Source of the DNA: Amyelois transitella
Lineage: Eukaryota; Arthropoda; Insecta; Lepidoptera; Pyralidae
Direction of reading: 5' to 3'
DNA: 64,000 nt
Assembly: GCF_032362555.1 (NCBI RefSeq)
Contig: NC_083536.1
Location: 1,612,001 to 1,676,000, forward strand
The translations under genes and the position numbers were made by a program. Every line of letters begins with the position of its first letter. Position 1 is the stretch's first letter. The notes under the pieces are model-generated. The model saw only the letters and a program-made list of their open reading frames with translations. It was not told the DNA's origin and ran no database searches. Positions 54,647 through 64,000 of the stretch are shown here, piece by piece.

Positions 54647-54740
54647 ATCGTTCGGCCGTAAAAATATATATATATATATATAAAATATATATATATATAT
54701 ATATAAAATATATATATATATATTTTTACGGCCGAACGAT
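54647..54740. repeat. 94-bp palindrome with AT core
   Basis: ATCGTTCGGCCGTAAAAATA (54647-54666) is repeated exactly inverted at 54721-54740; between them TA repeats with two AAAA interruptions pair as well. The full stretch could extrude as a long hairpin or cruciform. It lies next to the right end of the LTR element, in the TA tract that was its target. Confidence 0.88.
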
Positions 54741-55067
54741 CGAATGGTGAAACATCTATTGTGCATTGCTGCACAAATTTTTATTCGTAAAGTGCTATAA
54801 AACCGGCTGTTTAAATACCAAAATACATTTTTTTTTTAAATAAGACATTGAGCATCTAAATAGCGAAACAAGTGTCTCAAAAAGTGTTTAAATAGTGAAG
54901 AAATAAGCAAAAACATTTCAAAAAATCTATAAAACCGTTGAGTGTTACTGACCTACGACAACCCGCGACAGCTCCACTGACGGTGAGTCATCAAAGCGGC
55001 CGGCGGGCAAGCGACAACAGGCGACTCACAACCACGTACACACGATACACAACGAAGAGCGATAGCT

Positions 55068-56318
55068 GTGTCGCACGAATATCGTTCTCGGTACCAAGAC
55101 ACATTGCTAGAAGAGTGTCAGTGGAAATCGAAGGCGAACTGCGCGGGATGTAAAGAAGTAATAGAATACGGCAGTGATTATATGAAATGTAATAGGTGTA
55201 AGCAAACATTTGACATCTTGTGTGCTAATTTCAATCAAAACACCTACTCCAACCTGTCGATGGAGGATAAGAAAATTTGGATATGCGTAGAATATTGCAG
55301 TAAAAAGCCCAAAAGGGACAATACAAATACACCAGTTCGGCGACAAGAGTATACGGAGCACGACATGGATATGAGTATCGCGAGCGACTGTCCAGAGGTA
55401 TCAATTTGTGGAATGGGTAACGTAACAGTACGCGGGCCACGGGTAGCGCCGGCGACTCTGCAAAGCGATGTACTGGAGAGAGCTCTGAATAAGATGCGTA
55501 ACACCATGATTTAGGAAATGAAAAAATTACAAGAAGAGAACGAAATTCGAATAACCGAAAAATTATATGAAGTATTTAGCATTCACCTAAGAGAAATAAA
55601 ATCTGAAATTGCCAACAATGGCTGCAGATGCAATAATCAGTTAGCTAAAAAACTGGAAGTTGTTGAAAAGAAAATTGACACTTTGATGACCAGAAGTGAG
55701 GGGGCTAAGGACAGCGAATCTCGGGACGAAAATGTCACTAAGAAACAAGATACCCAAACAAAGTTAATAAATACATCGCATCCTGAAACAAATGTACCGA
55801 AACGTTTATCAAAACAAGAATCTCAAATAGGCCCTAAAAAATCCACACCACTACCGAGCGTAATACAGATGCAACAAAATCGCAAACAACTACCATTATC
55901 AGGCATGATACAGTCAAAACCAGAAGGGGTTGAAAATTCCAAAGAAGAGAGTGAGTGGACGGAAGTGAAGAGAAAACGCCAAAGAACATCAATGGCAACA
56001 ATGTTACGTGGTACAGCAAAGCCAGGAGCGACGGTACTGGAAGCTTCAGAGAGATGGAAATACCTCCATTTGTTTTATGTTAAACAGGGAACAAAGCCTG
56101 AACAAGTGCTCGAACATCTGAGAACCATCACGCAGGAAGAGATATGCACGGTTGAGGGACTCAAATCGCGAGGTAAGTACGCTTCTTTCAAAATAGGGAC
56201 CCCATCGAGATTGGCTTCTGCAATTATGGACCCAAGTAACTGGGCGGCAGATATATGTATAAAACCACGGAGGCAGAGCTTTCGAAGGAGTGGAGGAGAG
56301 TCGGATAAGCCCAAATAA
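55068..56318 (+). pseudogene. LINE ORF1 with Cys-rich finger, one in-frame stop
   Basis: About 416 codons with a single TAG at 55512-55514. Residues 20-80: CAGCKEVIEYGSDYMKC, CKQTFDILC and WICVEYC, a PHD-like finger pattern. After the stop codon position, charged heptads (EMKKLQEENEIRITEKLYEV) form a probable coiled coil, followed by a Lys/Gln-rich linker and a C-terminal domain (WKYLHLFYVKQGTKPEQVLE, EICTVEGLKSRGKYASFKIG, MDPSNWAADICIKP), an RNA-binding-like module seen in ORF1 proteins with PHD fingers. The end overlaps ORF2 by about 29 bp. Confidence 0.75.
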
Positions 56319-57630
56319 TCGTTACGATTCAATAACTGCGAGTGAATATGAAGGGAGAGATACATGTAGGAAACGAAGAAACACATCCAAACGGAGCATA
56401 GAAATATTCTACCAGAACGTCAAAGGGTTACGAACCAAAATTACAAGGTTCCAGTCCTTCATATATTCGGTAGGAGCGGATTTAATGGCCATAACTGAGT
56501 CAGGATGTGATGGATCCATACATGACGCAGAGCTTGTTCCAGCAGGGTACCAGATACTGCGATGCGACAGGACAGATGGTCGCAAACAAAGGGGAGCGTG
56601 TATAGTGGCAACGTCCAAGTATGAACTACGGCAAATTCGACCACCAGACAATATTAATATAGATATGCATTCTTTTGAAATGGTATTAGCATCAGTTCAT
56701 TTGAGAAACAGACTACTATGTGTGTGTGTTGTTGTATATATACCGCCTAGTACTAAAAATAATGAATATATAATAATGTTTAATGTAATTGAGAAAATTT
56801 GTAGTAAGTACCACAGTAATGTTCTTGTTATGGGACATTTCAACTTGCATTCTGCGAGTGTAGAAACAAGTAATTATTATGAGTATTTGTTATCTTTTTG
56901 TGAATTCAGTCAAAATAATTTTGAGATAAATTGTAATAATAGACAATTAGATTTAGTACTAAATGGAAATGGGGTCCGTGGAGTAATAAACGTTGTTAAA
57001 ACGGAGGGGTTGCAGCCAGAAGATCCACATCATCCGCCACTTGCGATCACCATAACATGGAAAGATGCCATATCTTCAGGCGAAAAAGACGTGGAAACAA
57101 GACAGGAGGAACAAATAAAACCTGACATCAATAGGAACAGATGGAATTTCCGAAAAGCAGACATGCATCTCCTGTACGGGTATATTTCTAATATAGATTG
57201 GAACGAATTGTACACTATAAAGAACGCTGAGGAAATAGTAGAGTATTTTTATAACAATAATTATATATAACGCAATAAATGAGTGCGTGCCAGCTAAAAT
57301 AACGGGAAAAGCAAAATCTAAATTTACATATCCAGAGTGGTTTACGAAAGACATTATTTTGCCGATCCAGAAAAAATATCGCCTGCATAAGCAGTACAAA
57401 AAGACGAAGGCGCCGAGAGACTATGCGGCATTCTCACAATGTAGAAAAAAGGTAAAGGAAGAGGTGGAATTGGCACATAATAGTCACATGAAAAGCTTGC
57501 AATAAAATTTAACTAAAGATCCGAAATCATTTTGGAATTTTGTCAATACAAAAAGAAAAAATAATAATAAACAATCCATATATACATATAATAAAACTGT
57601 AACTGAACTTAGTCTGTACATTGAAGATAT
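56290..57630 (+). pseudogene. LINE ORF2 endonuclease and linker, catalytic Asp changed
   Basis: YQNVKGLRTKITRFQSFIYS, LMAITESGCDGS, VVYIPPSTKNNEY and VLVMGHFNLHSAS are the endonuclease blocks, then DPHHPPLAITI. The usual GDFN reads GHFN, replacing a catalytic aspartate by histidine. A frame change near 57270 leads into the linker (YPEWFTKDIILPIQKKYRLH, AHNSHMKSLQ*). Stops follow and RT is not reached before the Helitron junction (between about 57610 and 57660). Confidence 0.82.
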
Positions 57631-57639
57631 TTAAGAAAA

Positions 57640-59979
57640 AAATTTATAAGGGGTCTTTTTAGGGTCAGTAGTAGCCAAAACAATTTTTTTTAGAATTTTT
57701 GTCTGTCTGTCCGTCTGTCTGTCTGTATGTTTGTACGCGCATCACGCAAAATCTACCGAACGGATCTGAAAATTCGGCACAGATATAGTTAGTAACCTGG
57801 ATTAGAATATAGGCTACTTTTTATCCTGAAATTCTATCCCAAGGGGATGAAATAGGGGGTGCAAGTTTGTATGGAACTTCGTCATTTTTGAATCGATATA
57901 AAAAGCTATAAATAATTAATTATTATATGTATGGATAATGATTAAAAAAAATTATAAAAAAATAGCATTTTATTTATTTAATTCAATTTGCTTTGTTTAT
58001 TTAGTTCCCGTGGTTTAGATATTTATTTTTTGACCACCCGATACGAGATGGCGCCTCATGAGAATTTAAGAAATAACACGATTGTAGCCGCTGGCAAATT
58101 TTTTAATTAATTAAAAATTCTTATGGAGATAATGTAACTGTATCTGATGAAAGAGTTATCAATCATTGCCTTTGTTCGCTTCAAGATGTTGTCTTATCAA
58201 TTGATGGCCATTCTTTGAGTCACTACGGTCTTCCGGAACCACAGGAAACCTCTGACGATCCACAAGTGAGTCGCAAATATTCAGCAGATACAAGTTATGA
58301 CGCTGTTGCAATGGCTGAGATCGTAAATAATGGTATTGGGATGATTTCCGATGAGCAAAAGTCTGTGTTTGACAACGTATTGAGAAGTGTTAACGAAGAG
58401 CAGGGTGAAACATTTTTCCTTGACGCGCCTGGTGGTACAGGCAAAACCTTTTTGACTCGCTTATTACTGGCTGAGGTCAGAAGGCAAGGAAAGATAGCGT
58501 TAGCTGTTGCGTCTTCGGGGATAGCTGCCACCTTATTACCTAGAGGGAAAACAGCGCACACTATGTTCAAGATCCCTTTGGACCTGGATATAAATGAGAC
58601 TCCAGTTTGTGCAGTGCAGTGTCGCGGAACAGCGACAAAGCAAAAATACTAGCAGAATGTAGCCTAATCGTTTGGGACGAATGCACCATGGCTCATAAAA
58701 AAGCAGTGGAAGCAGTCGACCGTACGCTTAAAAATATCCGGCGAAACAATCACATTATGGGAGGTACCACTGTATTATTTTGTGGTGATTTCCACCAGAC
58801 TCTATCCGTCATAAGCCGAGGTACTAGAGCTGATGAAGTAAGCGCATGTCTCAAACGTTCCATACTCTGGCCTCAGATTAGGAAATTAAGTCTAACACGT
58901 AATATGGGAGAATATGGGTGGTAATCCTCGAGCGCAAGAATTCTCAGATGTGTTATTAAAAATCGGTTATGGTACGTTGCCTGAATCGAACGGATTGGTG
59001 ACTCTGCCAGAGAACCTCTGTCAAGTAGTTACTTCGGTGGAGGAACTTATTCATTTCATTTATATCTCAAACCTATCTCAAATAATTCATCACGAGGATT
59101 CTTGGATATGCGAGCGAGCAAACCTAACACCCAAAAATGAGCAAGCAGCTGCTATTAATTTAAGTATTTTGGAAAAAATTGATGGGAGCGAGGTGGTATA
59201 TCAATCCATAAATACAGTTTTAGATAGTACCGATGCTACAACTTATCCGGTAGAGTTCCTTTATTCACTTTCGGCATCTGGACTGCCCGCGCATACAATT
59301 GCACTAAAAGTAGGCATTCCAATTATGTTGCTACGCAACTTAACCCCGCCGAAACTTTGTAATGGGATTCGTCTTAAATTGATGTCGCTTCAGAACAATA
59401 TTATAGAAGCTGAAATACTTCGCATTCCCCTCATTCCCAACAACTTTCCATTTCAATTTAAGCGTGTGCAGTTTCCAGTGGCTATATGTTTCGCGATGAC
59501 AATTAACAAATCGCAAGGTCAAACGCTTGGAGCAGCCGGAGTCGACCTCAGGACGAATTGCTTCTCACACGGACAGTTCTACGTCGCTTGCTCGCGGGTC
59601 ACTAGCTGTGACAGTTTATTTGTGATGTCTCCAATGGGCAAGACAGCAAATGTTGTATACAAAGAGATACTTTAACTCTCTATTATTATAATTTCCTTTT
59701 TTTGTCTGTAGAATTTATTAGTTTTTTAACACCTCCGCCCCGGGACTTTGCTTTTGTAGGAAAAATAAACTATGTTCTATTCCAGGCATTATTCTTCCCG
59801 GGTACGTAAGTTTCATCAAAATCCATCCAGTAGAATTTGCGTGATTGAATAGCATCCTCAAACACGCACTCACGTAGGTACATCTATTTTTTTTTGCATA
59901 ATATTAGTTTATGTCAATGCAAGGCTCTTTATCTAAGCAATCTTTTTATGGAAGCGAAATTAACGCGGGCAAAAGCTAG
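57640..59979 (+). mobile_element. Helitron remnant with Pif1-type helicase, 3' end at CTAG
   Basis: The 3' end is precise: GAAGCGAAATTAACGCGGGC then AAAAGCTAG (CTAG 59976-59979) followed by T. The internal part begins with a (GTCT)n tract (57703-57735) and Helitron-type sequence (CAAGTTTGTATGGAACTTCG). Only the C-terminal helicase half of a RepHel protein remains; the HUH nuclease is absent. The 5' tip could not be located: no A|TC end is evident near the LINE junction. Confidence 0.8.
58110..59675 (+). pseudogene. Helitron Pif1-like DNA helicase, two frameshifts
   Basis: Superfamily 1B helicase half of a Helitron RepHel protein. Walker A is in FLDAPGGTGKTFLTRLLLAE (near 58420-58475), followed by ASSGIAATLLPRGKTAHTMF. 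After a frameshift near 58620 comes the Walker B region SLIVWDECTMAHKKAVEAVD and CGDFHQTLSVI. After a second frame change near 58912 come LRNLTPPKLCNGIRL, FAMTINKSQGQTLGAAGVDL and FYVACSRVTSCDSLFV, the last helicase motifs. The stop 59673-59675 lies 304 bp before the Helitron 3' end, the normal layout. Not a host PIF1 gene: the Helitron terminus, the frameshifts and the flanking LINE show its origin. Confidence 0.9.
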
Positions 59980-60170
59980 TTGTTAATAAAAGACGAGATT
60001 GTTCTTACGGAAGGAGAAAGCGTGAAAGAATTCGCTGATTACTTCTGCTCTGTCTATAGCCAAGAGCAGGCCAAGTTGGATATGGAAGCGGCCAGTGCAC
60101 TCTCATCGGCCACGGCAGGTGCTGGTGCATGAGTTACAAAAGGAGGAAGTCAGACGAGCCATGATAAAAA
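59980..60170 (+). pseudogene. Continuation of the LINE ORF2 after the Helitron
   Basis: KDEIVLTEGESVKEFADYFC, SVYSQEQAKLD and, after a frameshift, LQKEEVRRAMIKK are the linker and start of the RT region of a CR1-type ORF2. It directly follows the Helitron end and matches where 57630 left off. Confidence 0.7.
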
Positions 60171-60473
60171 AGTAAGTAAAAAAGTAAAAAACTATTTATT
60201 TCGTCTTAGTAGGCACAGAAAAATTACAAAAAATGTACAAAATATTGGTGGAGACTGGCGTCTGTTAAAGACTCAAGCCTGTGTAACAGTACGCCATGCT
60301 CTCACAGCGGTTAAGAAGAAGTACATACAATACATCAGTAGAACAATTTTTCAGAAGGTTTACCATTTTAAAGGGTGGTAAGTACGAACTTACGAGCTAA
60401 ATTATAGAGACGTGTAACATGTCATTTGGAGTGAGGGATAAAAGTTAGTATAAATCGCATAGATCTACAATAA
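60171..60473 (-). other. Possible 3' end of a minus-strand LINE
   Basis: AAGTAAGTAAAAAAGTAAAAAACTATTT followed by CGTCTTAGTAGGCACAGAAA resembles, on the minus strand, a LINE 3' UTR ending in TTTACTTACTT. No coding sequence confirms it. It truncates the LINE ORF2 at 60170. Confidence 0.35.
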
Positions 60474-61423
60474 TCCGTACTAATATTATAAATGCGAAAG
60501 TCTGTCTGTCTGTCTGTCTGTTCCTCTATCACGGCCGAACCACTGAACCGATTTTGGTACTAATATTATAAATGCGAAAGTCTGTCTGTCTGTCTGTCTG
60601 TTCCTCTTTCACGGCCGAACCACTGAACCGATTTTGATGAAATTTGGTAAGTATATAATTTAAAACCCGCGTTCAAACATAGGCTACTTTTTTTTCAAAA
60701 ATCGACCCCCAACATAGTCAAATGGGGGGATTGAAAGTTTGTATGAAAATCATCGTTCCGCTTTCACGCCTGAAGCGCTGAACCGATTTTGATGAAATTT
60801 GGTATGTATATAGTTTAAAACCCGCGTTCAAACATAGGCTACGTTTTTTTTTTCAAAAATCAACCCCCAAAGTAGTCAAATGGTGGGGGGAGTGAAAGTT
60901 TGTATGAAAATCATCGTTCCGCTTTCACGCCTGACCCGCTGAATCGATTTTGATGAAATTGGATATGTATATAGTTTAAGAATCGCGTTCAAACATAGGC
61001 TCCTTTTTTTTCGAAAATCGACCTCCAAAACAGTGAAATGGGGGGGTGAAAGTTTGTATGAAAATCATCGTTCGGCTTTCACGCCTGAACCGCTGAACTG
61101 ATTTTAATGAAATTTGAAATGCATATTGATTAAGATACGCGTTCAAACATAGGCTACTTTTTTTTTTCAAAAAATAACCCCCAAAACAGTTAAAGGGGGG
61201 GTGAATCATCGTTCCGCTTTTACGGCCTATCTAGACCGATTTTGATGAAATTTGGTATGTATACAGTTTAAGTATTTTTATTTTAACGTCAACAGAAATT
61301 TATAATCTGTGAAAATGTCACCTGTCTAGCTAATACGGATCATGAGACACGCCTGGTGACAGGAGGATGGGTGAGCGGACAGACGAACTGTTAGACAGAC
61401 GGACACCGAAGTCGAGTAATAGG
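60474..61423 (+). mobile_element. Helitron 5' part (non-autonomous), truncated by a gypsy insertion
   Basis: Begins A|TCCGTACTAATATTATAAATG at 60474, then (GTCT)n and the CACGGCCGAACCACTGAACC segment. The first 80 bp are duplicated in tandem (60477-60556 and 60557-60636). Four units of about 155-160 bp follow, marked by AGGCT(A/C)C at 60681, 60836, 60997 and 61151. Homology to the inverted copy at 39513-40214 runs up to ...GAAGTCGAGTAATAGG (61423), where the LTR of the next element starts. The 3' half would lie beyond the window. Confidence 0.85.
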
Positions 61424-61648
61424 TGGTGTGTCCCCGGGCCATCCGGAACAATAAAATAAAACTTTATATACTGCACTGCGTTTATTTGTGACCGAGAATA
61501 TAATTTAACAATTTTTATAAGTGGAAAGACGTACTCTCACGTGGAAGAGGTAAAAAGGAAGGAAGAGTTGCTTTCCCAATGTTGCCAGCTTGTGTTCCGG
61601 CGCATAAACAAATACAAGAGTAATTTTATTATTTATGGATACATCACA
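61424..61648 (-). repeat. 3' LTR of the edge gypsy element
   Basis: 225 bp, in element direction starts TGTGATGTATCC and ends GGACACACCA (TG...CA). Preceded by the polypurine tract and followed by Helitron sequence ending AATAGG. Confidence 0.82.
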
Positions 61649-61663
61649 AATACCCCCCCTTTA
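61649..61663 (-). promoter_or_regulatory. Polypurine tract
   Basis: On the minus strand AAAGGGGGGGTATT directly precedes the LTR start; it also nearly touches the pol stop codon (61661-61663). Confidence 0.85.
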
Positions 61664-64000
61664 TAAGTTGAGACGTTGGGGTGCCTTACGAACTCTAACG
61701 GAACGTCTTAAACCTGGACTACTAATTTCACTAGTCGTTTGAACTGTGGGACTATTAAAAGATGAATTACCTTCTTCAGCTAAAGGCAAAACAGTTTCAG
61801 AATTTACAGGGCTAATAGGTTTCTGTGGCTGTTCACCCTGTGGTGAAATGGTTTGAGTAATTACAATTTTCTCACCACCAGTACTGTTCTTATCAGAAGT
61901 ATCAATTGGTTCAACATTATAACTTTTATCTACTGTATCTTCAATATTTTCATAATCTTGAGTAGCACTAATAATTTGATCCAAGTGACGCTTCCAAATT
62001 AAATTTTCATTTAAAACTTTACAATAATATGTTCTCTTTCCTAATACTTCATCTATCATTGCCTTTACAAACTGCTTTTTATTAGGGTTTCTATAATCTC
62101 TACAATAAACTATATCTCCTTCTTTAAATGCTTCCTTTCTTTTTCCTCCCTTATCATAAGCTTTTACATTTGGTATGGACAATAAATCTAATCTAGTTCT
62201 AAGTTTCCTTTGAAACATCAACTGAGAAGGTGAAACACCCGTAACAATATGAATTGAGTTTCTGTAATGAAATAAATATCTATTCATTAATGTTTCAAAA
62301 GATGTATTATGATTACTTTTATCTTTTAATGCTTTTAAAAGAGCAGATTTAAAAGTTTTTACTGCATTTTCTGCGAAGCCATTGGTAGCCGGATGAAAGG
62401 GTGGAGAAGTTTCATGTACTATCCCGTTCTTGGAAAGAAATTCAGAAAACTCCTTACTAATAAATGTTGCCGCATTATCGGTAACTACAACTTTCGGTAA
62501 TCCAAATCGGCTGAAACACTCCCTAAACCTTTCAACCGTCTGTTTTGAATCTAAACTTTTGACAATAAATGCCTCAGGCCATTTACTATAAGAATCAATT
62601 ATTAACAAAATCATCTTATTATCTATTGGCCCTAGAAAATCAGCATGTACACGCTCATATGGAACCTTAGTTCTTGGCCATGAAATAATTGGTGCTTTTG
62701 GTGGTTCTGAACGATATGTCATACATACATCACAAGATTTAATTAAATTTTCAATTTGCATATCTAAACCTGGCCACCAAAAGTAAGACCTAGCGTTACA
62801 TTTCATTTTGACAATGCCTTCATGTGTAGAATGAAGTTCTTTGAGTAAATGTGATCTTAATTTCTCAGGGATGACAACTCTATATCCCCACATAATAACA
62901 TTCTGGTCAATATATAGTTCGTTCTTCTTTTGTAAATATGGTTTAAGAGAATTATTTTGTGTAAATTTTGGAAATCCATAACGTATCATATTAAATACTG
63001 AACTTAAAATAGGATCTTTCCTAGTTTCTGACCTGACTAAATTTAAATTAACAATATTTTGGTCTGCTACCAAATTTATATACTCATATTCATTTGTTTG
63101 CTTAATACAAGAATTATTTTGCAATGGCAATCTTGACATACAATCAGCTATTACATTATGCATTCCTTTAATATATTTAAAAGTATAATTAAATCCTGAT
63201 AAAAATGTGGACCACCTTTGGAGCCGTCCTGCAGCCATTTGTGGCAGGCTCTTGTGTTCTCCAAATAGAGCTTGCAAAGGTTTATGGTCTGACTGTAACT
63301 CGAACTTGGAACCTACTAAGTACTGATAAAATTTTTGGACTGCCCAATAAATTGCTAAAGCTTCCTTATGGATCATCGAGTATCCTTTTTCAGCTTTGCT
63401 ATAAACACGTGAAATAAAACTAATAGGCCTGTCAGTACCGTCCGGCAAAATGTGACTGAGTACAGCAACTATACCATTTTGCGAAGCATCACAAGACAAT
63501 CTTAAAGGTAAATCTCTATTAAAATGGATTAAAATATTATCAGAAACAATTTCTTTTTTAACTTGTTCAAAACTATCATTACAAACTTTTGTCCATATAA
63601 ATTTTCTATCCTTTTGTAATAAATCATACATTGGTTTTAATTTAACTGATAACTGAGGAACAAACTTTGAATAATATCCAACCATACCAATCCAAGACCT
63701 TACTTCCGTGACATTATTGGGTACAGGAGCATTGATGATGGCCTCTAATTTAGCTGGATCCTTCTTTAGACCTTCTTTAGATATAATGTGACCAAGATAA
63801 TTAATCTCATTTTGAAAAAATAAACATTTTGACTTATTCAATCTTATTCCAACCTCTTTAAATCTTTTTAACACCTCCTTGAGATTATTTAAATGGTCCT
63901 CATCATTGCATCCTGTAACCAAAACATCATCGATAAAATTTACAACACCTTTGGCTCCTAATAGAATTTTTTCCATCTTAGCTTGGAAAATGGAGCTCGC
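61661..64000 (-). CDS. pol: Gypsy pol, C-terminal 779 codons, open to the window edge
   Basis: The reading is open through the edge: eight codons precede the first Met at 63976, so the protein is partial at its N-terminus. RT end with active site FIDDVLVTG, LGHIISKEGLKKDP and the thumb; RNase H (LRLSCDASQNGIVAVLSHIL, MIHKEALAIYWAVQKFYQYL, SDHKPLQALF, IADCMSRL); H2C2 finger (HSTHEGIVKMK...SCDVC); integrase D-D-E (YERVHADFLGPI, VVTDNAATFISKEF, HPATNGFAENAVKTFKSALL) and C-terminal VSPSQLMFQRKLRTRLDLL plus a Ser/Thr-rich tail ending in RVRKAPQRLNL. No stops or frameshifts. The FIDD box is complete, unlike the YIDA of the gypsy at 14.6-22.9 kb. Confidence 0.95.
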   Translation of the reverse strand, partial: ASSIFQAKMEKILLGAKGVVNFIDDVLVTGCNDEDHLNNLKEVLKRFKEVGIRLNKSKCLFFQNEINYLGHIISKEGLKKDPAKLEAIINAPVPNNVTEVRSWIGMVGYYSKFVPQLSVKLKPMYDLLQKDRKFIWTKVCNDSFEQVKKEIVSDNILIHFNRDLPLRLSCDASQNGIVAVLSHILPDGTDRPISFISRVYSKAEKGYSMIHKEALAIYWAVQKFYQYLVGSKFELQSDHKPLQALFGEHKSLPQMAAGRLQRWSTFLSGFNYTFKYIKGMHNVIADCMSRLPLQNNSCIKQTNEYEYINLVADQNIVNLNLVRSETRKDPILSSVFNMIRYGFPKFTQNNSLKPYLQKKNELYIDQNVIMWGYRVVIPEKLRSHLLKELHSTHEGIVKMKCNARSYFWWPGLDMQIENLIKSCDVCMTYRSEPPKAPIISWPRTKVPYERVHADFLGPIDNKMILLIIDSYSKWPEAFIVKSLDSKQTVERFRECFSRFGLPKVVVTDNAATFISKEFSEFLSKNGIVHETSPPFHPATNGFAENAVKTFKSALLKALKDKSNHNTSFETLMNRYLFHYRNSIHIVTGVSPSQLMFQRKLRTRLDLLSIPNVKAYDKGGKRKEAFKEGDIVYCRDYRNPNKKQFVKAMIDEVLGKRTYYCKVLNENLIWKRHLDQIISATQDYENIEDTVDKSYNVEPIDTSDKNSTGGEKIVITQTISPQGEQPQKPISPVNSETVLPLAEEGNSSFNSPTVQTTSEISSPGLRRSVRVRKAPQRLNL

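Larger units (their letters stand above)
54830..60170 (+). mobile_element. CR1-like LINE split by a Helitron remnant
   Basis: 5' UTR from about 54830, ORF1 55068-56318 (one stop), ORF2 from 56290 (endonuclease and linker) to about 57630, then Helitron DNA to 59979, then ORF2 resumes (DEIVLTEGESVKEFADYFCS) to about 60170. RT sequence is missing beyond that point. The ORF1 finger plus the DPXHPPL endonuclease block relate it to the LINE at 1013-4880. Confidence 0.75.
61424..64000 (-). mobile_element. Ty3/gypsy retrotransposon, 3' part, running off the window
   Basis: Minus-strand element inserted into the Helitron. 3' LTR 61424-61648, polypurine tract, then pol open to the window edge. The 5' LTR, gag and protease must lie beyond 64000. 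The TSD cannot be checked. Confidence 0.92.

Noticed and set aside
58110..59675. Host PIF1 helicase gene
   Set aside because: Two frameshifts, a Helitron CTAG end 304 bp downstream and LINE sequence on both sides identify a transposon relic.

Overview
The window looks like a piece of an insect nuclear genome, most probably a lepidopteran. The reasons are the AT-rich sequence, the Helitron tips of the type common in moths and butterflies (A|TCCGTACTAATATTATAAATG at one end, GCGGGC...AAAAGCTAG|T at the other), a TTAA-flanked piggyBac, Kabuki/CsRn1-like and other Ty3/gypsy elements, and many CR1/Jockey-, RTE- and RNase H-type LINEs. I found no convincing host gene, tRNA, rRNA or CRISPR array. 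Essentially every coding stretch belongs to a transposable element, and much of the DNA is nested insertions whose order can be read from target-site duplications (TSDs).

1-14 kb: an 89-bp tandem array (491-886), a short hairpin, and a minus-strand LINE relic (about 1013-4880) whose ORF1 joins a PHD-like zinc finger to a baculovirus FP25K-like domain. Then comes a decayed plus-strand gypsy relic (5424-13557). It carries an RTE LINE (7023-13471, 11-bp TSD), and that RTE carries a piggyBac with an intact 661-aa transposase (8075-11247, TTAA TSD) and a 227-bp TA-flanked MITE (11628-11854).

14.6-22.9 kb: a minus-strand gypsy element with both LTRs (one mismatch over 266 bp), a 4-bp TSD, open gag and pol, and an extra small membrane-protein ORF. 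Its reverse transcriptase reads YIDA instead of YIDD. A LINE (14777-17300) sits inside one LTR.

22.9-33 kb: a patchwork of LINE fragments, including a minus-strand LINE with an RNase H domain and an 83-aa first ORF overlapping ORF2 (25580-29708), itself inserted into a plus-strand LINE.

33-40.2 kb: a minus-strand Helitron (32991-40214) holding a plus-strand LINE with coiled-coil ORF1 and a nearly complete ORF2.

41.4-54.6 kb: a plus-strand LTR element whose pol has lost RT and RNase H by an in-frame deletion. Its leader holds a plus-strand LINE (about 42015-51189), which in turn holds a minus-strand LINE with two intact ORFs (43898-48425, 5-bp TSD).

54.6-64 kb: a 94-bp AT-rich palindrome, a CR1-like LINE split by a Helitron helicase remnant (3' end exactly at 59979), a second Helitron 5' part (60474-61423) that is the inverted homologue of 39.5-40.2 kb, and the 3' part of a minus-strand gypsy element (61424-64000) that runs off the window.

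The elements do not form a cooperating set of genes. What they show together is repeated, partly recent transposition into older transposons. Boundaries given with TSDs are read directly from the sequence; family names rest on recognised protein motifs.
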